Shown in pieces: positions 32,924-40,963 of a stretch of 42,797 nt of DNA (position 1 is the stretch's first letter; the number at the start of each line of letters is the position of its first letter). The notes beneath the pieces were generated by a model, which saw only the letters and a list, made by a program, of their open reading frames with translations, did no database searches and was not told the DNA's origin. The position numbers and the translations under genes were made by a program. This DNA comes from Bacteroidales bacterium UBA1392 (GTDB lineage: Bacteria > Bacteroidota > Bacteroidia > Bacteroidales > UBA932), in contig DBQO01000013.1 in NCBI GenBank assembly GCA_002305275.1, positions 1-42,797 on the forward strand, in the 5' to 3' direction.

Positions 32924-33379
32924 ATGAAAGGAAAATTTATTATCAGAAAGAGCAATTGGATAGCAAAGATTTTTGCCATTATTTTCCCCTCGGTAATACT
33001 TGCGGGATGTCCTGCAATGTATGGTTCTCCGTATGCATCCTACACTACCAGAGGGCAGGTCACAAATGAAGAGGGGAAAGCGCTGCAAGGCATTCAGGTC
33101 TCTATTGCCGATTATTCTTATATAGATGCCCAAGGTATTGAACGCACCAATTGGCTGGATTCCGCAGTTACGGATAGGAGGGGTGGGTATTTTTTTGACA
33201 CTCAACATCTGGAATCCTTCAGATTGATTGTCGTTGCAAAAGATATAGATGGTGAGGAGGGAGGTGGTGAGTATGTGAGTGACACAATCCAGGTGGAGAA
33301 ATTTGACTATAAGGGTGGAGGAACTTGGTATTTGGGTCATGCTGATGTAGAGGTCAATTTCAAACTTAAGAAAAAATAG
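32924..33379 (+). CDS. rSAM/lipoprotein-system putative lipoprotein, without its radical SAM partner
   Basis: 151 residues from ATG 32924. The signal peptide has a lipobox before C29 (SVILAGC). PAMYGSPYASYTTRGQVTNEEGKALQGIQVSI, then DRRGGYFF, KDIDGEEGGGEY and the terminal VNFKLKKK match what I know of the lipoprotein in the Bacteroidota rSAM/lipoprotein system, a carboxypeptidase-regulatory-like beta domain. In that system a radical SAM/SPASM enzyme is encoded next door and may modify the lipoprotein; no such gene is present in this window. It starts 13 bases after DUF4301 and is followed by a terminator. The family call rests on recall of motifs, not a search. Confidence 0.7.
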   Translation: MKGKFIIRKSNWIAKIFAIIFPSVILAGCPAMYGSPYASYTTRGQVTNEEGKALQGIQVSIADYSYIDAQGIERTNWLDSAVTDRRGGYFFDTQHLESFRLIVVAKDIDGEEGGGEYVSDTIQVEKFDYKGGGTWYLGHADVEVNFKLKKK

Positions 33380-33446
33380 CTCGTTACGCGGGTTCGGGAT
33401 GCGGTTCTGGGTAATTCATATTTAATAATGATTATCAAACAATTAT

Positions 33447-33478
33447 AAGAGGACATGACTAGGATCTGCCCTCTTTTT
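33447..33478 (+). terminator. Terminator of the recF-to-lipoprotein operon
   Basis: AAGAGGACA (33447-33455) pairs with TGCCCTCTT (33467-33475) with one mismatch, followed by a T tract. Confidence 0.7.
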
Positions 33479-33751
33479 CTCTTTAAGCCACTCTCCTTAC
33501 TTTGATTATTTTTTCTTCAAAATACGCAAGCCTAAACTTTCACAACGACACTAGCTCATTCACACTTTGCGACTAATTATTACCTCTACCAAACCATATA
33601 TCATGTAACTCGTGGGACTAAATGCAAAGCCTCTCATTATCGTTTATCTTATAATAATTATAAAATAATAGAAGTTTTATATCAAGTTATCGAAAAAAAA
33701 CATATTTTTACAAAACAATAGTAACCCATAAGATCGGGCTATGAACTAAAA
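33479..33751. other. Gene-free, A/T-rich intergenic stretch
   Basis: No open frame of convincing length or composition is seen on either strand between the lipoprotein terminator and the heptamer array. It probably contains the promoter of the cyd operon, but only imperfect boxes are found, such as TATTTTTA at 33703-33710 with no TTG at the right distance. Confidence 0.5.
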
Positions 33752-33883
33752 CTTGCTCATAACTCTGAACCAAGAACTCAAAATTCAAGTACACAAACCC
33801 CCTAACTAAGAAACCTAACTTACTTCGAACTCATAACTCATAACTCATAACTCATAACTCATAACTCGCAAATCATAACTATA
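33752..33883 (+). repeat. Heptanucleotide repeat array upstream of the cytochrome bd operon
   Basis: Five perfect AACTCAT units (33828-33862) followed in register by AACTCGC, AAATCAT and AACTATA, ending five bases before the ATG at 33889. Further left (33752-33827) degenerate units such as AACTAAA, AACTCTG, AACCAAG, AACTCAA and AATTCAA extend the array. Too short in period and without spacers, so not CRISPR. Confidence 0.85.
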
Positions 33884-33888
33884 AAAGT

Positions 33889-34110
33889 ATGGCTAAAGTC
33901 AAGACGGTTAAGGACTTTTTCATGATGTATGTCGATGGATTCAAGACTTTGTCGAAGACCTCGAAAGTGTTGTGGATATTAATATTGGTAAAACTGTTTA
34001 TAATGTTTGCCATCCTCAGGGTATTTTTCTTCCCTAACTTCCTGAACTCGGTGGCCTCTACTGAAGAAGAAAAAGCACAATACGTCATTGAAAAGCTAAC
34101 AAGTGAATAA
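33889..34110 (+). CDS. DUF4492 small membrane protein of the cytochrome bd operon
   Basis: 73 residues. KVLWILILVKLFIMFAILRVFFF (about 26-48) is a single membrane helix; both ends are charged. It matches DUF4492, found in Bacteroidota directly before cydA. By analogy with the small CydX subunit of proteobacterial oxidases it may stabilise the oxidase, though the two are not recognisably related in sequence. 36 bases before cydA. Confidence 0.8.
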   Translation: MAKVKTVKDFFMMYVDGFKTLSKTSKVLWILILVKLFIMFAILRVFFFPNFLNSVASTEEEKAQYVIEKLTSE

Positions 34111-34146
34111 CAACAATTTATTACTAAAAATAACAACTCTTTTATT

Positions 34147-35703
34147 ATGGACATTGCATTAATTGATTGGTCGAGAGCGCAATTTGCTCTAACGGCTATG
34201 TATCATTGGGTCTTTGTTCCGCTCACATTGGGATTAGGACTGCTTATGTGCATTTACTCAACTTATTATTACAAGACAGGTGATGAGAAATGGAAATCCA
34301 CCACAAGATTTTGGCAAAAATTATTTGGAGTAAATTTTGCCGTAGGTCTTGCTACCGGCTTGATCCTGGAGTTTGAATTTGGCACCAATTGGAGCAACTA
34401 TTCTTACTTTGTCGGTGATATCTTCGGAGCTCCGCTTGCCATTGAAGGTATTGTGGCTTTCTTTATTGAAGCAACTTTCTTTGCCGTCGTCTTTTTCGGT
34501 TGGGACAAGGTGAGTAAGAAGTTTCACTTGGCTTCTACCTGGATTGCAGTATTTGGAGCTACACTATCGGCATGGTGGATACTAGTAGCTAACGCTTGGA
34601 TGCAATATCCCGTGGGTATGCATTTTAATCCGGAAACAGCTCGAAATGAAATGGTAGATTTTATTGCCATTGCATTTTCACCTGTTGCAGTAAACAAGTT
34701 TTTACACACGGTGCTTTCAAGCTGGGTACTCGGTTCTGCATTCGTCGTTGGACTTAGCAGCTGGTACTTATTACGAAAAAAGCATGTGGACTTCAGCATT
34801 CGTTCCATCAAAATTGCCGCTATTGTCGGTTTGTCCGCTATACTCCTGACAGTTCTTACGGGACACTACTCAGGACAAAAGGTGGCAACATATCAGCCAA
34901 TGAAACTTGCAGCTATGGAGGGGTTATACAACGGCTCAAACAAAGCTGATTTAGTGGGTTTCGGTATTCTTAAACCCGACAAGCTCTATGACGATGGTCA
35001 AGACCCTTTTGTGTTTAAAATAGATGTTCCAATTCCCGGATTTTTATCATTTATGTCGTTTAACGATTTTAACTCATTTGTGCCAGGAGTACAAGACATA
35101 ATTGACGGTTACACCCTTTCGGACGGAACAGTCCATCCGTCGTATGGAGAAAAGGTGGTACAAGGCAAAGCTGCCCAACAAGCTCTGCGTGATTACTGTC
35201 AGGCTATGAAAGCAAATGATGAAGAGGCCAAAGAGACCAATATGGCTGTTTTAGATGAAAACATGAAATATTTCGGATATGGATTCTTCGATAGTCCTGA
35301 GGAGAGCATTCCGCCCATAGCTCTTACATTCTATACTTTCCACATAATGGTACTACTAGGTTTCTATTTCATAGCATTTTTTGCACTTGTTTGGTATTTG
35401 AATAGAAAGGGTACCTTAGGTAAGGTGAAATGGTTGCTGTGGCTTGGGATATTGTCTATTCCGCTAGCTTACGTAGCTTCTCAGTCGGGTTGGATTGTAG
35501 CTGAAGTGGGTCGTCAGCCGTGGAGCATTCAAGATGTGTTGCCTTTATCACAGTCAGTATCAAGCATACCTGTAGCCAATGTAAAGACGACTTTCTTCAT
35601 ATTCCTTACCTTATTTACGATATTCCTCATAGCCGATATAGGAATTATGAAAAATATTATCCGAAAAGGGCCTAAAGCTGAGGCTGAAAACAATGGCTAT
35701 TAA
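34147..35703 (+). CDS. cydA: Cytochrome bd ubiquinol oxidase subunit I
   Basis: 518 residues, nine expected membrane helices. H20 (MYHWVFVP) and H187 (KFLHTVLSSW) correspond to heme ligands; the glutamates in IEGIVAFFIEATFF line the proton path; QPMKLAAMEG has the Lys and Glu of the quinol-binding Q loop, which here is of the long type as in Escherichia coli. The enzyme oxidises quinol and reduces O2 to water at very high affinity. In an anaerobe it mainly removes traces of oxygen. Followed by cydB after 30 bases. Confidence 0.95.
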   Translation: MDIALIDWSRAQFALTAMYHWVFVPLTLGLGLLMCIYSTYYYKTGDEKWKSTTRFWQKLFGVNFAVGLATGLILEFEFGTNWSNYSYFVGDIFGAPLAIEGIVAFFIEATFFAVVFFGWDKVSKKFHLASTWIAVFGATLSAWWILVANAWMQYPVGMHFNPETARNEMVDFIAIAFSPVAVNKFLHTVLSSWVLGSAFVVGLSSWYLLRKKHVDFSIRSIKIAAIVGLSAILLTVLTGHYSGQKVATYQPMKLAAMEGLYNGSNKADLVGFGILKPDKLYDDGQDPFVFKIDVPIPGFLSFMSFNDFNSFVPGVQDIIDGYTLSDGTVHPSYGEKVVQGKAAQQALRDYCQAMKANDEEAKETNMAVLDENMKYFGYGFFDSPEESIPPIALTFYTFHIMVLLGFYFIAFFALVWYLNRKGTLGKVKWLLWLGILSIPLAYVASQSGWIVAEVGRQPWSIQDVLPLSQSVSSIPVANVKTTFFIFLTLFTIFLIADIGIMKNIIRKGPKAEAENNGY

Positions 35704-35733
35704 TTTTGTATAACATAGTAATAGAAAACTGAT

Positions 35734-36861
35734 ATGGATTACGGGTTTTTTCAACATTATTGGTGGTTTTTAATTTCACTATTAGGAGCTCTGTTGGTCT
35801 TTTTAATGTTTGTCCAGGGCGGACAATCACTAATCTATAGAATAGGCAAGACAGATGACGAGTTAAAGCTTATGCTCGATAGTCTGGGTAAAAAATGGGA
35901 GCTTACTTTTACCACCTTGGTTACCTTTGGCGGTGCCTTTTTTGCCTCCTTTCCTCTATTTTACTCTACAAGTTTCAGTGGAGCATATTGGGTTTGGATT
36001 CTGATACTCTTCAGCTTTGTCATACAAGCAGTCTCTTTTCATTTTATCCACAAAAAAGGCAATTTGCTTGGTAAAAATACCTACAAGGCATTCCTCTTCA
36101 TTAACGGTCTGATGGGACCAATACTCATAGGTGCGGCTGTCTCTACCTTCTTTTTTGGAGCGGAATTTACCATAAATAGAGGCAATATCGCCGACATGGG
36201 CAATCCCATCATATCGCAGTGGAATACCGCATGGCATGGTTTGGAAGCTCTATGGGGCAGCACATTGCCGGGAGGCTTCCACCTCTGGAACGTGGTTCTC
36301 GGTTTGGCTATATTTTTCCTTGTTCGTTCGCTCGGAGCTTTGTATTTTATTAACAATATCCGTAACGAAGAGATAGTGAGCAGAGCTCGTAAACATGTGC
36401 TCATCAACTCTATAGCCTTCTTAATATTCTTTTTGCCTTATCTGATACGCCTGCTTCTGAAAGATGGTTGGACCGGGCAACCTGACGGTACCATAGTTAT
36501 AGAGGAGTATAAATACCTGAAGACGATTTTGGCAAATTGGTGGATGATTGTGATTTTGTTAGTAGGGGTAGTTGGGGTATTGTATGGCTTTATCCTGGGA
36601 TCTTTCTACAAAAAAAGTCGTAAGGGGATATGGTTTGCGGGTGTAGGTACGGTTATGGTTGTGCTTGTCGTATTACTGACAGCCGGCTTCAACGGTTCAG
36701 CATATTATCCATCGCTGACTGATCCAAATTCATCGCTAACCATAGCCAATTCATCATCCAGTCTCTTTACGCTACGCACTATGAGTGTAGTGTCGCTCTT
36801 TATACCATTTGTTGTAGCCTATATTTCTTACGTGTGGAAGAAAATGGATTTTCACATTTAG
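35734..36861 (+). CDS. cydB: Cytochrome bd ubiquinol oxidase subunit II
   Basis: 375 residues with eight to nine membrane helices. FLMFVQGGQSLIYRIGKTDDE and WELTFTTLVTFGGAFFASFPLFY are characteristic of CydB in Bacteroidota. It pairs with CydA and contains no heme ligand in most structures. The M14 peptidase gene converges from the other strand ten bases later with no obvious terminator between. Confidence 0.93.
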   Translation: MDYGFFQHYWWFLISLLGALLVFLMFVQGGQSLIYRIGKTDDELKLMLDSLGKKWELTFTTLVTFGGAFFASFPLFYSTSFSGAYWVWILILFSFVIQAVSFHFIHKKGNLLGKNTYKAFLFINGLMGPILIGAAVSTFFFGAEFTINRGNIADMGNPIISQWNTAWHGLEALWGSTLPGGFHLWNVVLGLAIFFLVRSLGALYFINNIRNEEIVSRARKHVLINSIAFLIFFLPYLIRLLLKDGWTGQPDGTIVIEEYKYLKTILANWWMIVILLVGVVGVLYGFILGSFYKKSRKGIWFAGVGTVMVVLVVLLTAGFNGSAYYPSLTDPNSSLTIANSSSSLFTLRTMSVVSLFIPFVVAYISYVWKKMDFHI

Positions 36862-36871
36862 GTTTGAGAGG

Positions 36872-38446
36872 TTATTTCTTTTTTACAAGCAGAATGGCAT
36901 CGGCTATATCACCTGCCATTTTTGCTCTATATACATATTTGAAGCGACCATCTCTTTTTTGGGTATAGTTGCATTCGAATACCCATCCGTGCTCGCCGGG
37001 ATCAACATCGCCAAAATCGTTGCGACCTTTAGGAGGTTCTATGTTTTGTCCCGGAAGATAGCGGTAGAGTTCATATTCTCCCGCTTCCACCATATCTGCC
37101 CTGTAAATTATCTTGGATCCGGCTGCCGATGCACTCCAACCGCTTTCACCCATATAGGCGATGGTCTGGTTGGAGAGGGGTATCCAGCCTTTCGGATTCT
37201 CAGGATTCTCTATGAGGAGACGGCCGGGTGTTGATAATCCAAAGTACTCGGCAACGGCCTCCAAAAGGCGCTCACCAAAGTACTTGAGGTTGGAGTCATT
37301 TACCCATTCACCCTCCTTGTTGAAGGAGTAGAAGGTGTATGGACTCTCCAGAGTCAATGCAATGGTGCGCTCGCCCGCATTATTCCAGAACCACCCCTCG
37401 CAATACCTCGGAGCTACATCGGAGAACAACATCTCTTTGGGATACATATAGGGATTAAAGGCACAAGTGAGTCCCGCAAAAACCCATTGTTTACGAGCAT
37501 ACTCCATGGAGGTGCTGCTGCTGGTGTGCATCCAGTAGATGGCACAGTCGGCATGCTGAGAATGGTTGTTGATCAACAGGTCTATAGGTTGTTCATCGTG
37601 TAGTTTGCGGAACATCTCTTTCATTGCCCTTACTTCCACCACCGTGCTGTCGTCGCTCCTGCCAAAGTTGATCTCTTGATTCACTCCTATTACATTTGAT
37701 CTCGAAAGTCCGTTAAAAACTCCGTCCGGATTGGCAAAAGGAAGTATATATGCATCTATTTGTGCTCTAAGTGAGTGTGCTTCCGGCGTGTCAGCCGTCA
37801 GTTTCTCTATAAAAGCATCTAGGAGCCAGGAACCGGGAGTTTCACTCGGATGCTGGCGGCCATGTATCCATAAACGTTTTTTTGCCGACACAGGTACATT
37901 AGGATCGGTAATGTGCAGTAGCTGCAGGGGCCTCTTTTCAAAACTCCAGCCTATAGTGTCAATCTGAGTGCCTTCTCTCTTGGCCCACTCCGCAATGCGC
38001 TCCTGAAGGTAGGAGTAGGTGTAGGGACGGTAGAGTGCGATAAAAACAGTGTCTTTGTCAAATCGTTTGTCCAGCCTTCTGCGGGGTGATTCGTTTAGGG
38101 GAAAATGGTTCCAATTGTCACCATCGTAAGAATATGATAGTCCATGGACTCCGTTGTCCTTCAGAGTGAGATATATCTGTTTGCCTTTTATGCCGCTAAT
38201 CCTGAAGTAATACCAGTTGGCATTGGCTGCCAGGGAGGTATCAATGGGGTTGAGAGGATCAAATTTCCCGTGGATAAGGTAGGAGAGGTGCTCAACCGTA
38301 TCTCTTGGGGAGACTATCACTTTTGTTGAGTCGAGAAGCACCACTTTCCCGAGGTTTCCGCTCTCGAAACCGGCGTCAAATCGGACTTGTGAGAATGCTG
38401 TCACGTATGCAGCCAGAAGTAGTGTTGTAAGGAAGAAATATCTCAT
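36872..38446 (-). CDS. M14-family zinc carboxypeptidase, exported
   Basis: 524 residues from ATG 38446 (MRYFFLTTLLLAAYVTAFSQ, a signal peptide); the open extension to 38479 crosses the promoter. Residues 20-150 form a beta-rich N-terminal domain typical of cytosolic-carboxypeptidase-like M14 members. The zinc motif is H199-P-S-E202 within HGRQHPSETPGSW, with H295 (INNHSQ) as third ligand. NPDGVFNGLSRSN follows the usual pattern. The C-terminal 130 residues carry an extra beta domain. It removes C-terminal amino acids from peptides in the periplasm or outside. Confidence 0.85.
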   Translation of the reverse strand: MRYFFLTTLLLAAYVTAFSQVRFDAGFESGNLGKVVLLDSTKVIVSPRDTVEHLSYLIHGKFDPLNPIDTSLAANANWYYFRISGIKGKQIYLTLKDNGVHGLSYSYDGDNWNHFPLNESPRRRLDKRFDKDTVFIALYRPYTYSYLQERIAEWAKREGTQIDTIGWSFEKRPLQLLHITDPNVPVSAKKRLWIHGRQHPSETPGSWLLDAFIEKLTADTPEAHSLRAQIDAYILPFANPDGVFNGLSRSNVIGVNQEINFGRSDDSTVVEVRAMKEMFRKLHDEQPIDLLINNHSQHADCAIYWMHTSSSTSMEYARKQWVFAGLTCAFNPYMYPKEMLFSDVAPRYCEGWFWNNAGERTIALTLESPYTFYSFNKEGEWVNDSNLKYFGERLLEAVAEYFGLSTPGRLLIENPENPKGWIPLSNQTIAYMGESGWSASAAGSKIIYRADMVEAGEYELYRYLPGQNIEPPKGRNDFGDVDPGEHGWVFECNYTQKRDGRFKYVYRAKMAGDIADAILLVKKK

Positions 38447-38464
38447 TGTAGTATGGCTTATTTT

Positions 38465-38495
38465 TTGCAAAAATAACAATTAATCACTACCTTTA
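38465..38495 (+). promoter_or_regulatory. Promoter of the APH-fold kinase gene
   Basis: TTG (38465-38467), 20 bases, TACCTTTA (38488-38495); the last base differs from TAnnTTTG. It is interlocked with the promoter of the M14 gene on the other strand. Confidence 0.6.
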
Positions 38496-38498
38496 CAA
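38468..38498 (-). promoter_or_regulatory. Promoter of the M14 carboxypeptidase gene
   Basis: On the minus strand TTG (38496-38498), 20 bases, TATTTTTG (38468-38475). A full match, sharing its DNA with the divergent kinase promoter. Confidence 0.75.
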
Positions 38499-38507
38499 GT
38501 AAGGTAA

Positions 38508-39605
38508 ATGCTCAAATTCATGAACAACAGGTGGAGAACAATACTTTCGAATTTCGAGTTGGAAGGCACGCCGGTCGAGATATCTCGTCTGGGTAACGGT
38601 CTGATCAACGACACATACAGGCTTAGAATCATTGAGCCTGATCTACCTGATTACGTGGTACAACGCATCAACAGCAATGTCTTTAAGGATGTTGACAAGA
38701 TGCAGCGCAATATTGACAGAGTAACGGCTCATATTCGTGGAAAAATGTTTGACCGGGGGATTCCGGGTGGCCCTGAGAGGCTCCTTACTTTTGTTAAAAG
38801 CAGTACCGGCAAATCTTATTATGAGATAAATGGCGAATTCTGGAGAATTTCGAAGTACATTGACCGTTCCAGGAGTCGCGAAGAGGTAACACCGGAACTG
38901 GCATATATTACAGGAAAATCGTTTGCAGACTTCCAATATATGCTTTCAGATCTAGATGGTGAGCCTCTCGAGGAGACAATCCCCAATTTTCACAATATCG
39001 AGTTTCGAATAAGGCAGCTTAGAGAGGCTGTAGGTGAAAATAAAGTAGGCCGTCTTAAACAAGTGCGTCCTTTAGTTGAGGAGCTGCTTGACAGGGCTGA
39101 AGAAATGTCACTCGCCGAGCGTTTGGGACGTGAAGGCAAACTCATAAAAAGAATAACTCATTGCGATACAAAGGTCAATAATCTTCTCTTTGATGAGGAT
39201 GATAACGTACTTTGTGTCATAGATCTTGATACCACAATGCCCGGCTACGTACTCTCAGACTATGGGGATTTTATCCGTACGGCAGGCAATACCGGTGCGG
39301 AAGATGATAAAAACCTTGACAACGTAGGACTTGACATGGAGATATTCAAGGCTTTTACAAAAGGTTATTTAGAAGGAGCAAAGCCTTTTATTACCGATAT
39401 TGAAAGGGAATTGTTGCCTTTTGGAGCCAAGCTGCTGACTTATATGCAGACAGTACGGTTCCTAACCGACTATCTCAACGGTGACACCTACTATAAGATC
39501 AACTATCCTGAGCATAATTACGATCGTACTCTGGCCCAGAAACGCCTCCTGGATTCCCTGGATGCTCACGAAGAGGAGATGAAGGAGTTTATAGCTAGTG
39601 TGTAG
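38508..39605 (+). CDS. APH-fold phosphotransferase (possible sugar or N-acetylhexosamine kinase)
   Basis: 365 residues from ATG 38508, or 361 from ATG 38520. GNGLINDTYRL is the nucleotide-binding loop, HCDTKVNN (H218, D220, N225) the catalytic loop and VIDLDT (D239, D241) the metal-binding motif of the aminoglycoside phosphotransferase/choline kinase fold. Overall features resemble N-acetylhexosamine 1-kinase (NahK-like) proteins, which feed sugar-1-phosphates to metabolism; antibiotic resistance is unlikely. The last codons and the TAG stop (39603-39605) lie inside a TAGTGTG repeat, so the protein end may vary with repeat changes. Confidence 0.75.
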   Translation: MLKFMNNRWRTILSNFELEGTPVEISRLGNGLINDTYRLRIIEPDLPDYVVQRINSNVFKDVDKMQRNIDRVTAHIRGKMFDRGIPGGPERLLTFVKSSTGKSYYEINGEFWRISKYIDRSRSREEVTPELAYITGKSFADFQYMLSDLDGEPLEETIPNFHNIEFRIRQLREAVGENKVGRLKQVRPLVEELLDRAEEMSLAERLGREGKLIKRITHCDTKVNNLLFDEDDNVLCVIDLDTTMPGYVLSDYGDFIRTAGNTGAEDDKNLDNVGLDMEIFKAFTKGYLEGAKPFITDIERELLPFGAKLLTYMQTVRFLTDYLNGDTYYKINYPEHNYDRTLAQKRLLDSLDAHEEEMKEFIASV

Positions 39606-39827
39606 TGTGTAGTGTGTAGTGTGTAGTGTGTAGTGGGCAGTAAGATAGAGTTAGTAAAAAATTAACTACTGGCTGCTGACCGTTATACTTTAGTTCAATT
39701 TCCTTATAACTCTCCACTTCTCATAACCCATAATTACAAAGTGCTCGTCCTTAACCCATTATTACACACTCAAAACTAAATGACTTATTCTCAACTACAC
39801 ACTACATACTCCCAACTCAGAACTAAA
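39596..39827. repeat. Inverted heptanucleotide repeats between the kinase gene and gap
   Basis: The left arm has five perfect TAGTGTG units (39596-39630) then TAGTGGG, beginning inside the kinase gene. The right arm has in-register AACTACA, CACTACA, TACTCCC, AACTCAG and AACTAAA (39793-39827) and ends in the A tract of the gap terminator. A 13-base perfect inverted match joins the arms (TGTAGTGTGTAGT at 39601-39613, its complement at 39794-39806). The middle (about 39638-39790) has weaker units such as ATAACTC and CACTTCT, and no gene. Confidence 0.8.
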
Positions 39828-39852
39828 AAAAGAGTCCGTGAAGACTCTTTTT
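39827..39852. terminator. Terminator of gap (probably bidirectional)
   Basis: AAAAAGAGTC (39827-39836) pairs with GACTCTTTTT (39843-39852) around CGTGAA. It lies two bases beyond the gap stop. Confidence 0.88.
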
Positions 39853-39854
39853 CA

Positions 39855-40856
39855 TTACTTAGTTGCTGTGTAAGCAATCATGTCCAGAATCTTATTGGAA
39901 TATCCCCACTCGTTGTCATACCAAGCTATAACCTTGACGAAGTTGGCGTTTAGCTGGATGCCGGCGTCTGCATCGAAGATGGAGGTGCGGGGATCGGTGA
40001 TAAAGTCACTTGAAACAACTTTGTCCTCAGTATAACCGAGAATACCCTTGAGTTCCCCTTCCGAAGCTTTTTTCATAGCATTCTTAACATCATCGTAAGT
40101 GCAGCCCTTTGCAAGACGGCAGGTTAGGTCGACAGCTGAAACGTTTACCGTAGGTACGCGGAATGACATTCCGGTAAGCTTACCGTTCATCTCAGGGATA
40201 ACTTTACCAACGGCCTTTGCAGCACCTGTGCTGGAAGGAATTATGTTGGCACTTGCAGCGCGGCCGCCTCTCCAGTCCTTTGAGGAGGGGCCGTCAACTG
40301 TTTTCTGGGTTGCCGTAACAGAGTGGACTGTGGTCATTAGACCCTCTACAATACCAAAATTGTCATGTAGTACCTTCACTATGGGTGCCAAACAGTTTGT
40401 GGTGCAGGAGGCATTGGAAATGATATTCTCACCGTTGTATTTGGTATGGTTTACACCATAGACAAACATGGGAGTGTCATCTTTGGAGGGAGCAGACATT
40501 ATAACTCTCTTTGCTCCTGCCGTAATATGTGATTGTGCCGTCTCTTTTGTGAGGAAAAGACCTGTGGACTCAACCACATACTCGGCGCCCACCTCGTTCC
40601 ACTTTAGATTTGTGGGATCCTTCTCGGATGTTACTCTTATAGCATGGCCGTTGACAATAAGTTTGCCATCAGCTACTTCTATCGTGCCGTCAAATTTGCC
40701 GTGAACTGTGTCATACTTCAACATATAAGCTATGTAGTCCACATCAAGCAGGTCATTGATACCTACTATTTCTATGTCATTTCTCTTCTGGGCTGCTCTG
40801 AAAACCAGACGTCCGATACGGCCGAAACCGTTAATACCAACTTTTACTTTTTTCAT
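39855..40856 (-). CDS. gap: Glyceraldehyde-3-phosphate dehydrogenase
   Basis: 333 residues. VGINGFGRIGRLVFRAA binds NAD, SNASCTTNCLAP contains the catalytic cysteine, HSVTATQKTVDGPSSKDWRGGR the catalytic histidine region, and WYDNEWGYSNKILDM the C-terminal signature. It converts glyceraldehyde 3-phosphate to 1,3-bisphosphoglycerate. Single gene with its own promoter and terminator, divergent from surE. Confidence 0.96.
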   Translation of the reverse strand: MKKVKVGINGFGRIGRLVFRAAQKRNDIEIVGINDLLDVDYIAYMLKYDTVHGKFDGTIEVADGKLIVNGHAIRVTSEKDPTNLKWNEVGAEYVVESTGLFLTKETAQSHITAGAKRVIMSAPSKDDTPMFVYGVNHTKYNGENIISNASCTTNCLAPIVKVLHDNFGIVEGLMTTVHSVTATQKTVDGPSSKDWRGGRAASANIIPSSTGAAKAVGKVIPEMNGKLTGMSFRVPTVNVSAVDLTCRLAKGCTYDDVKNAMKKASEGELKGILGYTEDKVVSSDFITDPRTSIFDADAGIQLNANFVKVIAWYDNEWGYSNKILDMIAYTATK

Positions 40857-40912
40857 CTTATCTATTATATTAGTATATTATATTTGAAATATTTTATAAC
40901 TTAAAAACCCTG

Positions 40913-40942
40913 CAAATTTAGCAACAATTATCTAAATAACAA
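40913..40942 (-). promoter_or_regulatory. Promoter of gap
   Basis: On the minus strand TTG (40940-40942), 19 bases, TAAATTTG (40913-40920), 56 bases before the gap ATG. It overlaps the surE promoter on the other strand. Confidence 0.7.
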
Positions 40943-40959
40943 TGAAAATATTACCTTTG
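40928..40959 (+). promoter_or_regulatory. Promoter of surE, abutting the start codon
   Basis: TACCTTTG (40952-40959) preceded at 21 bases by TTA (40928-40930). Only four bases separate the box from the surE ATG at 40964, and homology fixes that ATG as the start, so the mRNA is probably leaderless or nearly so. Confidence 0.55.
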
Positions 40960-40963
40960 CGAA

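Noticed and set aside
33828..33883. Possible CRISPR array
   Set aside because: The unit is seven bases with no spacers and there are no cas genes; it is a tandem heptamer repeat.
36862..36871. Terminator between cydB and the M14 gene
   Set aside because: Only ten bases separate the two stops and no hairpin with T tract is seen.
38508..39605. Aminoglycoside resistance gene
   Set aside because: The APH fold is shared by many sugar and choline-type kinases; overall sequence features and housekeeping surroundings fit a metabolic kinase better.
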